64,000 nt of DNA from Lunularia cruciata (GCA_948567375.1 OX419760.1:44764001-44828000); one strand, 5' to 3'. Shown: positions 1 to 21,014, numbered from the stretch's first letter. Numbers and translations: made by a program. The notes: generated by a model from the sequence alone, not told the origin.

Positions 1-3000
1 ACTCCATCTATCTCTTCCTCTCAAAGCCCAAGGTGTTGTGAGCTTCTTCCACCAAGATGAATTTCCTAGTGTGGGTAAATTTTTCATCTGCCATGAGTAA
101 TTCCTTTGCATGATATTTTTTTCTTGAGACTACTCAAAATGCCTTTTGGGAAAGTAATGATCAAGATACTTCTTCCTATCAATGGGGTTTAAAAGAACCA
201 TATCTAAGTAGAAATGTACAACAACGTTGGATACCAAGGTAACTCCCTCTTTGTTCATGTCCCATGCCAATTTTCTTGCTCACCACCAAAACATGACCAC
301 CTAGTTCACAAGCCTTCCTTTGTATATATACTCACAGAAGATCACTTGGCTATTGGTTAGATAAGTTGTTTGTCTGGACTTGAACAACTTCATCACGGAT
401 TTGGCTAGGACCCTTCGTGCAAGGTCCTTATATCCAAGAATAGGCCAACCATTGTTGATCTTGTCATCCTTGAAGGTTGCCTTGAATTATGCTTCCATGC
501 TAGAGTTTGGGCAAGTCCAGGTAGAATCTAATGTCATGGCAGTTGGGAGAGATTATTTTGCCCCTAATACTCTTTGCTAATGTTTCTTTGTCCATGAAAT
601 AGATTCCCTCTTAAATTCTCTATCTCTGGATCCCTATTCTTTGTTATCTCATGTAGCATTGCATGATCACTCACCTCCTAATTCCATAGCAAGAATTCTA
701 CCTTCTTGTTGCAAAGAAACTCCTACCTACAATGGAATGCACACTTGGTCACTTTTAGTGCCTTGGTTATGAATTCAAACTCTTTAATTTTGTGCTTAGG
801 TGCTTGAGGTGTTGTTGCTATTTCTATCCCTTTCATCTCTCTCAATTATCCTTTCTTATAGTGATTCACTCCTTTCTTGCAATATTACAACTTCTTGTTG
901 AAGGTGTGGAGAACTCTATCATGACTACAACATATACTTGTTTAATCTTGCAAAAGTGAAAAGTGACCAGCCTTCCTCAAGTATTTAAGTTGATGGCTAA
1001 ATTGTTGCAAATGTTTGGTAGGTGTTTCTAGTACAAGCAGTTGCATCCCACACATGTGAAAAAATGGTCATTACTCATGGTTCTTGATCTTTTGTCATTG
1101 CTTTTATGTCCTTATGATCTTTTGAAACTGATTGACTTTCAAGCCAAAGGTTGTTCACGGCCAAGTGTCTTCTTTTAGGGCAAAGGGCTTTTAAGATAAA
1201 AGCATCCTCCTCCAAGGATGTGTACATCTATGAGCCTTCTTGGTTGAAATCCCTTGGTGCAGGCCCTCTTACTTGCTTCATAGCTATTGGCCTTCCCACA
1301 TCGCACATCTACTTGGTCATCTTCCTCCTACAAAGTGCAATTTCCCTTGGATCAAAGACAAACAACTATAAACTTACCTTCTTCCTTGCAAACCGTTATT
1401 TCTTCATGCTTCTAATGTGACTAAGGGATTTGAAGAAAAATGGAAAGGTATGTTGGAAAGAGATGAGATGCCATAATGACTCCCACATTTCACTATGCAT
1501 TGTGTTGGGTATCCCTCTTACACTCCTTGATGCTTTATACTTGATGCTTTATGCTTTTCTCCTTCCTTTGTGGTACATATTTGTGTGTTTTTATATACCA
1601 ATGAAGAGTCTTAAAGTGTGAAATTGTAATACCCAATGTTGAACTTATTAGAATTAAAGTTGGACCTACTTCTCAATAATTCTTAAAGCTGCATATCCGC
1701 TACCATTGGAGAACCTTATGTATATGTATAGCCTTTTAAATAAATTTTTGCTAAATAAAATGATAAGTTCATCCTTTCTTGGTTGAACCTTTCTATTTGT
1801 CCCTAGAACTTCTAACAGTTTTGCTATTGAAAGCACCACCCTCAATCACACCACATCTATTCTCACCCAATTGGTCACATACACTTTATGTTTGCATATC
1901 TAGTACATACATTAAGGGACATCCAATAATAGGATTATAAACATCACCAATTAGTGAAGTTGGTATAAAAAATTAGTTAAGATTCTAACCATCAAATTTT
2001 CTACACATGGAAGCTTTGTCTTGCATGTGTGCATGACAAAGAATATCTTCAACAACACCTAGAGAAGAGTCCATTGAAAATGCCTGAAAAAGTATTGATA
2101 GTTTTTGCAGAATCTACATATATCTCTTGTAATCTAAATTCAATTAAATTGCTTGCTTTGCAACCTGTAATCTTAACAATAATTAGGATAGACATTTTAG
2201 TCATAATTTAGAATTAACAATGCTATCCACACTTCTATATTGGGTACATTGCAGACACTATTTTGAGAATTGTTATTGAGTTCTTGTCATTTGGCTTTGC
2301 AGAAATGTTTATCTCAACCTTTGTCTTTCATGAAATCTTGGACACACTAAATAAGTTTCATCTCCTTGATTTGCTTGTGACATATAATGTTTATCTTTAT
2401 CCTTGTTTTGCATCAACCTTTTCTTTAATTGGTCTACTCATCCTCATAATGTATGAAAAGTAAAATCTAAAATTGTTGAAATCTAAAATCTAAAATCTAA
2501 AATCTAAAATCTATGAAAAGTAAAATCTATGCGTTATTTTAGAATTGTACCTTCTTTTATAAATGCTTTTATTACACTTTATATAGCAATCAATAGCAAG
2601 TGTGGATAGAATTTATAATTCTTGGGTCAAATAAAAGTGTAGTACTTGATATAAGATAAATCACAAACTGAGGATTGAGTAAAAGATCTGCATGGAACAA
2701 TCATATTTATCCATTTATTACAAACACATATATACCTCTCAATTTTATTTTGCATCATTTTCACATGGTTCTTATTTCAAAAAAAATTCAGTAATATTGA
2801 AATTTTCCTATATGAGGATGATTACCATAATGAAAGAGTATTTTGAGAAGAAAGTGCTTTAAGAATTTCAAATATTTCATGAACTTTTCTTAATTATAAG
2901 AAAATTTCATCAAAGCAAATATTCTTTGTTGAGCATCAAAGAAGAGGTTCTATGAAGAGCAAAATATATGCTTTTGGTCCTAGAAATTATAGACTATATA

Positions 3001-3960
3001 AAACAACCTTTTTACTAAATTTAAATCAAAAAATTCCCTTGTTTTGATGTTTACACCACATTATTGATGGGATTTATTAATGAATATTTGTACACTTGGG
3101 TGAGATCAATCTATCTTTGTCTCTTATTGTGGTTATTGTGATTGCATAATATCAAAAATTATTGGGAGAATTTTCCCCCTAGTTTCCTCTTTATTTGAGT
3201 TGAGGAGCGTACTTCAATAATGGAAAAATATTGAGAAAGTTAGAAGAGAAGTTGAACATGAGTCAATCAACTTATCAACTAATTCTTATAACAAATTGTG
3301 GATCCATAATGCATATAATTTGGATCAATTTACTATATTATGTATCCAATATTTACAACAAGACTAATGATAAAAGTCTCTTATTTGTAGAGTTTGAAGT
3401 ATATTTTGAACTTTATGATTGAGCCTTAAGGATAAGATGCCATATTTCATGAGGATGAGAGTAAGACTACTAGTATGGGAGGTCTTTCTCGGAAGAATGA
3501 GAGTACTTCTTGATGACAAAAACCTAGAGTAAATGTTTCATATTAAAAAATTATATATATTATCAAGTGAAACAAGATTGGAGTTCTTAATATCTAGTTG
3601 ATATCAAAAGAGATAATTTTTTAGTTTCAACATAAAATACTTTCAAATTACCTTATTTATCTTGTATTTTGTCTTCAAATTTTTGTTGGTTTTTATTTTT
3701 TTTGGAAATCCCCAGATATTTTTATTTAGTTAAATTTTATTATAATGAAATATTGATTGCTTTTTTCACTTCCAGTTAACTTCTAATTCCAATTCCTTTC
3801 AATCAACTATGGTTTCACTTCATAATTGAAGCATATAATAGTTATTAAAAATTCATCTAAATGAATTTCTGATAAGTTCTAGCTTCTCTTAATTTAGATG
3901 TTAGTTTACATAGAATCTGTTTATATTTATTTGAACTATTGTTCGAAAATAAAATTATGC
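1..3960. other. AT-rich intergenic DNA, one decayed antisense frame
   Basis: No gene or named repeat family is recognised. On the minus strand, about 315-490 reads as roughly 55 uninterrupted codons containing the stretch DLARRVLAKSVMKLF, followed by stops and further short open pieces down to position 1. That codon pattern looks like an eroded coding region, perhaps of a mobile element, but no domain is identifiable. The remaining open frames are short and lack splice-compatible neighbours. The sequence TGTAATACCC at about 1626 resembles an LTR start of plant gypsy elements, but no partner repeat was found. Confidence 0.4.
2481..2512. repeat. 7-bp tandem repeat (ATCTAAA)n
   Basis: About four and a half head-to-tail copies of ATCTAAA. 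The unit is not the plant telomere repeat. A short microsatellite with no visible function. Confidence 0.85.
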
Positions 3961-4451
3961 TAATTAATTTAGACCCAAATTTATGCTAGCCCAAATTTAT
4001 TTGAGTGTTCTGTTCCAGGAGTATATGGATTTAGATCAGGTCACGTATTTGTGTGGTTTCTCAAGAGCAAACTCGATCAAATGTTACTTACCATTTTGAA
4101 AGAATCAGCACCAGGTTTAAGGGTTGATCGTGTATAAGCTCGATGTATGTACTTTCCGCACATATTCATTAGGAAAGAATGTAGTTTTTCAGATAGAAAT
4201 TTTATTTTTTCTCCTGTTTATACATCCGCTGGAGTAAATATCTAAAATTATCAACTAGATATATACTCCCAACTTCCATCTCGTTGGATACTTACGGAAG
4301 CTTGATCGGCTGCATCAATATGGGGGTCAATCAAGTCTGCAAATGATGATTACGTGCGCCAGTAAGAAGGAAAGGGATGACGATGTGTGGAGAAAAAACC
4401 AAGTAGTATCCGGTGTTAATCCGAGCCTATACTAGTTTTATAATGCGAATG

Positions 4452-4625
4452 GTAGACATAAAACAATGAGTGTTCTAATCTCAATGTAATAAGAATAGTA
4501 GACATAAAACAATGAATGTTTTAATCTCAATATAGTAAAAATAGTAGACATAACACAGTCAATGTTTTAATCTCAATTTAGTAAGAATACTAGGCATAAA
4601 ACAATGAATGTTTTAATCTCAATGA
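4452..4625. repeat. 46-bp minisatellite, about 3.8 copies
   Basis: Four consecutive units start at 4452, 4498, 4544 and 4590. Each begins GTAGACATAAAACAATGA or a close variant and includes TTTTAATCTCAAT. Copies differ by a few substitutions and the last is incomplete. It is non-coding as far as can be seen. Confidence 0.85.
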
Positions 4626-7600
4626 AAAGAAAAACCACATCAATCATTGAGCAGTCGAATGGTTCTAAGCAAGAATGAAGTTTGGTAAGAATGCCATTCA
4701 TTCTAGAGTTACAAAATACTCCTGATCACCATTGGTTCTCCTACTTCTTATGGATTGGAAGAAAGTCTTGGTTTTGCCAACTGGTTCTGAGTACTTCCTT
4801 TAACCTTCTCCCAAATAAAAGAGTGAAGAAATATGAAGTAAACTTTGTACTCCACTCGCGAATGTCAACTATGTTTACGTACATTTATGTTCCCATCGTT
4901 ATGTCCGTGACCTTTTCAAATTTGTGGTATCTCCGGACTAGTTCATACTTTGCCAAATGGCACCAACATATGTGGACTTAGTGTCTAGAACCTCACGAAC
5001 AAAGAAGACCAAGTCTGTGTGGAAGGGGGATCTCAGCGTCTAAAGATCCAATCGTCTTTTCGATCCTTACATTCATTCCTCATGGCTAGACTTTTTCTTT
5101 CGCGTAATGGAAGTGAGATTCTTCCAAATCTTTGGTTCAGAAGTTTAATCCTAATTCATCACTGATCACCTTTGTGGACAAAACTCACTTCACGCAGCTC
5201 AATAGAACGCAGCATACTAAGATAGTTTACTGTAATATTTGAATTGCCTTAACAAGCTCACTTTTTGTTGAGACCTCTTTCTATTCTTTGAAGAAGCTGG
5301 TTCCTTGTTCCCTTCATCGGTCTCATCGGATGAAGAACATAACTACTTTGTCCCCTACTGACCGTTATGGATTTTGTATAACTCTATATTGTTCTTGAAG
5401 TTCAGACTTGAATATGACTTATGATGGCTACCTGCTTAGCTTGTCATCCAACATCTCTCACACGTCCTAAATCTCTATCCTATTCTTTGATTTATAGTCG
5501 ATGCTATTTTACCGTGCTTTTATAACCACCTTCCTATTCTGCTCTATGGAGTCTACAAACAAGTAGAGGGAAATGATGACAGCTCTTTTTCGCGGACTGA
5601 AGCTCTTTACAGCATTGGTCAATGCAAAGACAAAACGAAAAGAAAAAGAAAAGAACATGATGTCTTGCCCACGATAGTTGAATCTATAGTTTGGATCCAA
5701 GGAGCTCATGAAGACCTTTAAGCCCTCACAACTGAATTGATCTCAACAGTCCACACTAATGTAACCGGAAAAATTATTTTGATGGAATTATATGTTACTG
5801 GATGGTTTGTACATAGAGCTTGTTTGGCACACCGGGTCCATTTTGTCCAGCAGAAAAATTTTGGGCGATTGTTCTAAAGAAAAGTCTAATGTTTCTTTGT
5901 GTTAACTTCTTCATACATCCCAGTTCATGAAGTAATATAGTGTTATACAAAATAAGAGGTTTCATTCTTATTTACGGAATTCCATATGATTCCATAAAGT
6001 GTTTTCTGGATCTTACAAAACATCTAATATGTGATTTTGTTATGAAGCTTAGTTACCGGGTATAAAGAGTTAGAATCAGGCATTTATGAAATTCTAATAC
6101 AAAATTTAAGAATTCTAAACCACAAGGGAATTACTTAAATCGTCCTATTACAACTCCGGTATATTTTGGTATTGGGATTACTACGCTACCGACGATAATA
6201 GCTCGGTATGTGTATGCTCATAGTATTTTCCAGTGTATTACTCACAATATCCGTGTCACACTCTCCTCAAAACCAAGAACTAAAAGGATGGAAGTAGATG
6301 AGACCCTTGATGGACTTGTGCATGAATTTAACAAATACAACTAGGAGAATCAACACTAAAAGCGTCCAACAAATGACAAAAAAGATAGTAGCGTAGTGGT
6401 ACTGGTCAGCAGAGAAAATAGACCCAACGGCATCATCAATCTTGTTGGAAATATCTAGGTGGCCTTAATTCAGATGTGTTACATTCAGCTGCTACGATAA
6501 TTACTTAACTTAGCATCTTGTCCACAAAGGGGAGATAAAAAGGACAATTCCATAAATCCAAGTTATATCTTATGTCCCGGTTCCAAAGTCACTTTGACGA
6601 GCTATTGCTATAGACCTTGCAGAGCAAACATATTCATGTACAATTCTTTTTATCATGTTTGACCGTTTATATGTTGTTGTTTCTTTCTTTTGGTCATTCT
6701 GAATCGTGTTACTTAATATCTTTAATCCCTTTCTTGCACGGTGTGATATGCAATTTGAAACACTTTGAACAGTTAAGGCAGACTTATGTTTAGTGGTACA
6801 CAACGGTTTGTAGAACAAAAGGTAAAATCCAAAAACCTAAGATTTGGACCTTGTAGGAAATTATCTATAGTGTATACATTAGGTTTCAGTTTGGCTACTT
6901 TTTATACTGGAGATCTACGGGAGGTAAATCTCCCACATGGGGAGTAGGGTACCCCCTTCTCACATAGCAAAATCGAGCAAAGACAAAGGCGACCGCGTAG
7001 AAAACACGAAGGATGGGAAGACCCCATCAAGCCGTACAATGATGAGACAAAAGAGGTAAAATGGGGCTAAGAACATAGCAAACGCTTTCCTTCCATTATA
7101 GCCATATATTCGGTGATGGACAAAAGGAATGTCCATATGCCTTTCTACTGAGTTCAAAGCTATGGGGTAATAATCAGAAAAGAGAAAGATCGGGGCACAC
7201 AAAAGCATCTTCGTGCAAAGATCATCATGTCCCATCATGTGGCTACCTATTGATGATTAAGTTCTTTGAGTGTGATGCAAACCATCTTCTAGGTGGACTA
7301 AAAGAAAATGGTACAAAATCACTAAGTTGCCTAATTAATCTGGTGAAAGAGCATAGCATTATGCAACCTGATTTGAGATAATTGCTATACAGTACAATGA
7401 CATCCATTTCAGAGACCTGAAAGGCGTTTAATATACTTCGGACTGGCCACTAAAATGTTATTTGGATGAGAATAGAGCGTTCAGATTTTCAGACCCCAGA
7501 CTTAAAAAGGCATCGTGAACTTATAATGGTGCTTCCAGAACTCGTAAGAACCTCCAAAACCCTTAACTTAGAATCCTAAACTACGTAGCTGGAGAGAAAA

Positions 7601-8163
7601 TCAGATCTTAAACCCTTAGCGTATTGAATAAATAAAGAAGAAATCCCTGTCTCGGATGGTGGAAGCCATTTTTAGACAAATGGATGAAGTTTTAAGGAAA
7701 TCATAGTCCGAGTAAGTACGGTCATGATTAGTCTGCTTGCTAAATTGGATTGAGGAGGAATCGTTAGACAAGACACTAATCTATTTACAGTTCATTCAAA
7801 TTTTGAATGTCCCGTAAAATGGGGATGTTATGCAAATTCCAGGGCATAAGAATCATAACTCATATTAGCGCGAGCTTTAACCCGGGTACGTAGCGCGGGT
7901 TGCATTCACGGTCCTTTGTGACCGCCATTCATCACTAACAATTTCCATCGCAAGTCCGTTTCGTCTCTTACTGCGCCATCCAAGTTTACCTTGGGACTCA
8001 GCTTTAGGCTTAGCTTGATTATCTTAACTCTAACTTTAGATGAATAAAGGTCATAATAGTTTATTCACAATCATTAACAAAGCAACGTGTTGCGTTTTGA
8101 ACCACAGTATGAGAATATATGGCCATAGACCCAAATGGTATAGTCTGAAAGGAAAAAGAAAGA

Positions 8164-8258
8164 GTATAAAAGCACCGAAAAATGCAAATGGAAAAACCTA
8201 GCAAGAGACACAAGCTAAATGGTATAAAAGCATCGAGAAACCTAGCAGGAGACAGAAG
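8164..8258. repeat. Imperfect direct duplication
   Basis: GTATAAAAGCACCGA followed by AACCTAGCAAGAGACA recurs as GTATAAAAGCATCGA followed by AACCTAGCAGGAGACA from about 8222, the second copy lacking about 10 bases of spacer. Probably a local duplication; no function is evident. Confidence 0.55.
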
Positions 8259-10300
8259 TCAAAGCCAAAAGGGCCCAAAAGGCGATGAGAAACAACGGCC
8301 CAAACCCTATAATATGCAACAGTAAAATATCGGGTGAGAAGATCACTTCCAACCGTCCAAAGAGAGTTGAAACTTTTTAGCTAAGACCTGGTTATTTGAT
8401 GCAAGATAAATTGGGTTTTACATTTACGTAAATCTAAAGTGAAACCTATATATATGTATATATGTATCGATGGAGTTGCTCCGAATGTGATTGTGGGCTA
8501 TAAAGGATCCAGAATGAAGGTTAGGATGAATTTAGTTTAGGGTGCCATGTGGCTCAGAATGAAGTGACCGAAAAACTGCGGGGTCTGTTACGCACGTCAC
8601 ACTATTTAGAGGTAGTTTAGTGGATAGATAGGTGTACTAAAGAGAATTTAGCTTCTAATCTTCTTTGAATTTTTAGCGCGCTTACGCTAATTAATTCCTT
8701 TACTAAGAGAAGGTTTCAAAATACGTTTTCATATGGTTATGAATTTGTATATAAAATAAGTATGACAAATAAGAGGTACAGTTGATTTTTTCCAACAAGT
8801 GCAGAGTATACTTCTGTATATCCTGATGGTTCTTCCTGACTGTTTCTCACTAAAGAAAGAGGCCAAGAACCCTCATAAGGACTACAGTAAAATATTATAA
8901 TACTTTTAGTTTTTGGAGTTGATAACGGTAAGCCCCGAAATATCCCACATGACTCGTTTGTTTATATCGAGTGAACAATAGAGAGAAGTTATTATTGTTG
9001 ACTCTTTAGCCCCTACATGTGAAGATGGTCGAGATCCGAGGCGGGAACCATAGAAATAACCCCATAAAATGTGTTGACTGAAACACCGTATCTTTATAAG
9101 AATATAAAAATCTGTTGAGGCAAATGAGTCCTTCTTTTGGCTTTTTGAATAAAAACGTACTCGGGAATCCTTTAAATCTTTTCCTATCGCATAACAAAGA
9201 ACGAAGCCCCAAATACTACGTCATGTTGGGGATACACCACTGGTAACTTTTAAGCGATTGAGATGGAGAAAGATTGCTTGTATCTTGGAGAGCAATCGAT
9301 AGCAATTCATTTGATAATTAAATGACATCCTCTGCTACTTTAGCCCAACTTATTCAGCACTGTAGGCATCTTTGCTGTGCACGGAAAAATATGATAACAT
9401 GTTTGTTATTCTTCGAGAAAATTAATGACATATCCTCAGATCGATCAAACACGTGAGGAGTGAACTTTGGCATCTTGATCTTAATGTTATGATTTGTATA
9501 GTAAGAAGAAGCCCATATGAGATACAGTGCACGAGCACGTTGCTTCTGATGGGCACAGTCCAAAGTTCTCCAAGCGAATTATTTGGATGCGCAGAAAACG
9601 AGATCTTGACACAAGAACATTCAACAAAGGGTCAGGTCAGGTCATTCTTCGATAAAGGAACCACAGTACTGAAGAGGACATTGGGAATCAACCTTGGTTT
9701 ATTCTAATATCTAAGCAAGATGTACTTCAATTTTACATCTAAACGCGTTTTGGTTCTTTGATGTTTGATAGAGATGTAGTACTTTTCTCGATTTTATAGT
9801 ATTATTTGAATGACCCCAATAGCCACATATCTCAAAATCAGCCTAAACTTGCTCATTAGGGAAATGTTCGATTTGTATATTTAGGCTAGTCTTAAGAAGT
9901 TGCAGTAAATTTCTTTTTCATTGGAGACTAGTGACTTGTTGAACATATGTTTTAGCGAGATGAATGAACTTTGCTTCACCTGCAACTTAAATAATTTAGA
10001 CCTTACCTGTAAGTATACCCGGCCCCTCGTCCTAGGTGCCGTAGGATAGACTTTTCATGCTAATACTCGTGTTTTAGCCTTGTACGGCTTAATGGGGTCT
10101 TCCATCCTTCTTCGTTATCCTACTCTGGTCGCCATGTTCCCGTCCTTTAAGTATACCCGGGCCAGCTGACTTGCGTAACTAGAAACGTTGGCGGACTTCT
10201 TCTTTGCCAAAATAGAAGAGCTCCAGCTACGGTAGTTGGTGTTGACTATAGAAGCACAGACATAGAAAAGAAACCGGAGTGCGCAGTCGTACACCGACGA

Positions 10301-11433
10301 AATCTTCCACTCATGGCACGATCCAATTCAAGAATTGTCCGCCCGGGGAACCCTTTGACGGTCGGGGCGACGAAAGCGGGAGACAAGGCCGCCGATCATG
10401 GACATCGGACGGCTGGGGCTAAGATCCAGTCAAGCCCGCACGGAATGCATGACCCGCCCCGTCTTTCTTGGACACATCCGTAGTTCGTGCTACGAGTAGT
10501 AACCTCCGTAAGTCGTATTGGAGGAGGACGGGAGGAGGAGGAAGAGGAGCTTGTGTCCCTGCCGCTGCAGTAGCAGTGCTAGAGAAAAAAGAAGAAGAGG
10601 AGGCGATTGATGCCGTGCTGCTATGCTTAGCAGCGGAGCGGAGACGAGCCCAAGATTGCTAGCGCGCGTGCTTCTCCCCCCCTCCCGACGAAGACCGACT
10701 TGTCTGTGACTCGTCGTTCTTTCCGATCTTCGTAATCAAATGTAGGAGAAGTATTGTCATTATCTTCATCACTCGCTCAGTCGCTCATCTGCTGCCACTG
10801 CCACTCATTCAGTTTACTCGTCTGTCTGTCGAGTCAAGTTGAAGTTCCTGTAGGGAAGGCATCGATAAAAGTGAGAAGATACATCGAGAAAAGGGAGACG
10901 GGATCTAGCGATAGTGGATACCGAGGGAAGGGGCAACCTGTTTCGGAATAGACTACGGGTGAGGAGGAGAAGGAAAAGGAGTTTGGTTACATTTTGGTGT
11001 GCGGAAACTAAAGAACGGGTTGGAAGAAGCAGGGTATGCGGACGGACGAGCATTCTGGCTGAGACAAGCTGGAAGGGAGGGATTGGAAGGAGGGGCGGAG
11101 GAGCGCGCTTGCTGGATGTTCGTGGCGGCATTTAGTGGATCTACATGACATTTTGAGTTTCACATAATTGAACGTTTTCATGAGTTGAGGAGGTCTTCAT
11201 TGTGAGATCTGGAGATCGTTTGATTCCCCGCTGGAAAATGGCGCGACAGACGCATGCCAATTGAAGGCGAATTGCCAATCTATAGTCTGGTCGGACGCAT
11301 TCACCACGGGGGGCAAGAATAAGAGGAAATTTCATGGAAACGAGAACAATGCGCATCCTTTAAACTCAGGAGGTATTAGACGGCTCAGTATCACGTAGGA
11401 AGGAGGCGACAAGGGTTGAACACAGTTAGGATC
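10301..11433 (+). promoter_or_regulatory. GC-rich promoter and 5' leader of RWA
   Basis: Composition rises sharply in G+C and CpG relative to both sides, with a purine-rich block (GGAGGA/GAAGAG type) around 10520-10610. It lies directly before the RWA start codon at 11434, so it most likely contains the core promoter and 5' UTR. No single TATA box or transcription start can be chosen. Short ORFs here (for example 10468-10662) are low-complexity and overlap antisense frames, so I do not treat them as genes. If the 5' UTR is long, upstream ATGs could matter for translation. Confidence 0.5.
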
Positions 11434-18279
<6,846 letters not shown>

Positions 18280-20430
18280 GTCCGGAGTCTCCAAGAAGAG
18301 TAAGATCAAGAGGAAGTTGAAACCAAAAGTGATACGACTTTTTGGATACGCAAACATTAAACGATTAGGAACGCATTATAGGCTTCACCTGAGATTTCCT
18401 CTCCATGCTGAGCAAGTAATTCAGAAGGACCATGTTTGTCCTGTAGAATATCTCTCAATTTTTTATGCCACAATAAAAGGGCAGAAAATTTTATTCATCT
18501 TATTGTTGCCCTTCTCCTCTTACCTATCTCATTAATTGTATTCCTTTGCAGCGCAGTTTAGTTCTCTCTCGCATCTTGCACTTTTGCTGGAGTTTATGTG
18601 TAAGGTCCAGTAACAAGAGTGCATGGGTTTTTCTGCTCCAACATGCACTGTACGCCAACTTTGGACTTTCAATCCTTCCGTGCTCTCCGTTACCGCATGT
18701 AATCTCTACTAGACCTCTACTGGTGACAATGGTTTTATTGTACAAGTTACGTTGCAATGTATACGAAGATAGTGAACAGTGGAGAAACAATCGACCCGTA
18801 AATAGCAAATTCTACTACAACGATCTTCAACGTGTTTGCCTGTGAGAGTATCTCTTCGTCTTGGTATGCGCTGCCTCTTGCAACCAACGGCTGTATATTC
18901 GGACTAATTTACGGCCATGAAAGAGATGATGTGTAGACTTCAACATACACGACAATGAGTCGTGTACTCGGTTCTGATTTCTCCTACCGTCAAAATCACA
19001 GCTGGTCAACCCAATCTTCCACTTACTTTCTGTTCCTAGGCAAGCGAAAAGTAAATTGTATAGCATGTGGACTGCAAGGGTAATCCACTAACCTGTTCCA
19101 ACGCACATGTTCCTAACACCTTTTACTCGTTGGATCTCTATATGCGGTTTCCTCCGGTGCAGCTTGTCTTGCAATTTAGCTCGCACTAAACCGGAGTTAC
19201 TAGTCGTCAAGAGGGTCCACGTTAGAGACTCTGTTCTTGCAACAATTGAGCTAGACCCACCTTGGTATGTCGCGTGGAACTCGAGGAAGACAAGGACAAG
19301 AGATACTTGTTGGTTGTTTCGGGGTGTAAAGTTTTTAGTAGAAGTACATCAGGTTGTGTACTTTGGCTCTCCCTTCAATATACGGATCTTTTCGTTAGTT
19401 TTGAGGTATAGCCATCTTTTTGAGCATGACTTCTATCTGTCTATGTCCCCTTCCTTCCTGCAAAGTCCTCTCCTTACATCGTGCCACTTCCAAGTCCTCC
19501 ACGCCACAAAGTCTTCATGTGTCTAAATTGTACCTGAATTTGGAGGCTTCAAGTTTAAGTGGAGGCCCACAGAGCTAAGGACTGAAGGCTTTTACATAAC
19601 CAGGAACTCACCTCGATGTGTGCATTACCATGGTTATGGATGCCTCCAAAGTTCTTTATGTGTTTCCTCACCACTTTAGCAACGAAGTCTTGATTACGAT
19701 GACCTCTTGGCTGTAGTGACAAAGAACTAGACCTCAAATACGTAACGGAAACAGACGGGACCGCATATGTCCGAATGTGATAGAATAATATGCAATATGC
19801 AAATATGCGGTCCAGAGCCATGTGTAAAGCTCCCCGAACGATGTCGGATTCAAATCTACTGAATAAGTAATTGATACTCGCGGTATAACATTCTCGACCA
19901 GCATGAAGTAGATATTTCAATAGGGAGGTTGGAAGAAAGTCAGATTTCATTTACAGATGGTGAGAGACTGGATGTGGCGGAGTTAAGGCATTTGAGTAGC
20001 TTAGGACAAGACATGCGAAGAATGGACTTAGTTAGCCTCACATTACTTTTAAGAGACAACTTTCCTGTTTGAATGTTTCTCTCTTGTTCGTTTCTCATCA
20101 AACACGTAATATAAAAGCCTTGGAACAATCTAAATCTTCTTAAGTACAATGAGCTGCTGGTGACTACTTGTGGTTACTTCTTGCGCTGTCTCGTTCCAAC
20201 GATGGTTACAGAAAAAAATGCAGAAAATAAATGCAGAAAGTAGGTGTTTTAAAACACTAATCCAGTATCTCATTCGAGTCATGTTGTAAAATTAAAGAAG
20301 TTACCAAGCCTATGTGATAGTAAGGACGTCTGATATATCTAGTTGCAAACCTCTTGAGCATAAACTATGGATTCTAAATAATATATTGTATTTGTGATCC
20401 ATTTCCAGAACTTCAAACAAAGTATTTTGT
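18280..20430. other. RWA 3' flank, no further gene recognised
   Basis: Contains the RWA 3' UTR and then single-copy DNA. Open frames such as 19107-19526 (+, 139 codons) and 19555-19950 (-, 131 codons) have no recognisable domain and no splice partners, and many ORFs of this size occur by chance here. I see no retrotransposon sequence until about 20431. Confidence 0.5.
18472..18477 (+). promoter_or_regulatory. Candidate polyadenylation signal of RWA
   Basis: An AATAAA hexamer about 195 bases after the RWA stop codon, in T-rich surroundings. It is the first canonical hexamer I see downstream, so it is a reasonable 3' end signal, but plant signals are loose. Confidence 0.4.
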
Positions 20431-20960
20431 AGGGCATATATACATTTCTACACAACCTACATCATTGTCAACATAAGGTACTATAGAAGCACAGATCATA
20501 TAGAAGTTAAACAAAAACTCCAGAGACCCACAATGATCAATCTCTCATAACTTGAATCATGTCTAAAATCTGAATACTTAATATACACTGCCAACAAGCA
20601 CTAATCACATCATAAAGCCACACCCACTCTAGCTAAGAGAATCAAAGTGACACTCACCGACCTCTATCCACCATATTGAGGAGCTGAAAGGTTCAACATG
20701 GAAGAATTGAGTCCTCTAGAGTTGCACTTCAAGGTATACCCCATCTGGAGTGGCCATGAACCCAACTCTAATGGCACATTTGATAGCTCATTTAATGGTG
20801 TGAATAGTAGCTTCAATGGTGTGATCAGTCTATCTAATATCATATCTAGCTGCCACTAAGTAGTCCTTGAGTGACTATTGATAATACAGTGACCACCAAA
20901 ACTAACACTCTAGCATCCTAACAAATTAGCCATGGTGTTGTAAATATCATAATAGTTGCT
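20431..20960 (-). repeat. Family C terminal repeat, inverted relative to C1
   Basis: Read on the minus strand this matches the C1 terminal repeat at 21015-21449 and the copies at 23957 and 46863, including the conserved block around the reverse complement of CTTAGCTAGAGTGGGTGT (about 20625-20645). A further 100-base tail (20440-20535) matches the tail that follows the C repeats at 24400 and 47310. It is separated from C1 only by a TA-rich palindrome, so the two repeats lie head to head. Confidence 0.7.
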
Positions 20961-21005
20961 GTGCATATATATATATATATATATATCGTTACACAACATA
21001 CATAT
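20960..21005. repeat. (TA)n palindromic hinge between inverted C repeats
   Basis: A run of about ten TA units flanked by GTGCA on the left and CGTTACACAAC on the right sits at the axis between two oppositely oriented C repeats. It could extrude as a cruciform and is the likely breakpoint of a rearrangement (see findings). Confidence 0.7.
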
Positions 21006-21014
21006 CATGACATT

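Larger units (their letters stand above)
3961..10300. other. Non-repetitive DNA without recognisable genes
   Basis: Reading both strands I find no ORF with a recognisable domain and no series of exons with plausible splice sites. The open frames are short and overlap on opposite strands, as expected by chance. Apart from the minisatellite at 4452 and a short imperfect duplication near 8164, nothing here matches the retrotransposon families found elsewhere in the window. This could be old decayed mobile DNA or distal regulatory DNA of the RWA gene. Confidence 0.45.

Noticed and set aside
10468-11135. Several ORFs in the RWA upstream region
   Set aside because: Purine-rich low-complexity translations with equally long antisense frames; better explained as promoter/5' leader.
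19107-19526. 139-codon plus-strand ORF downstream of RWA
   Set aside because: No recognisable domain, no splice partners, and ORFs of this size occur on both strands in this flank.
19555-19950. 131-codon minus-strand ORF
   Set aside because: No domain or conserved motif; adjacent to other random frames. Not supported as a gene.
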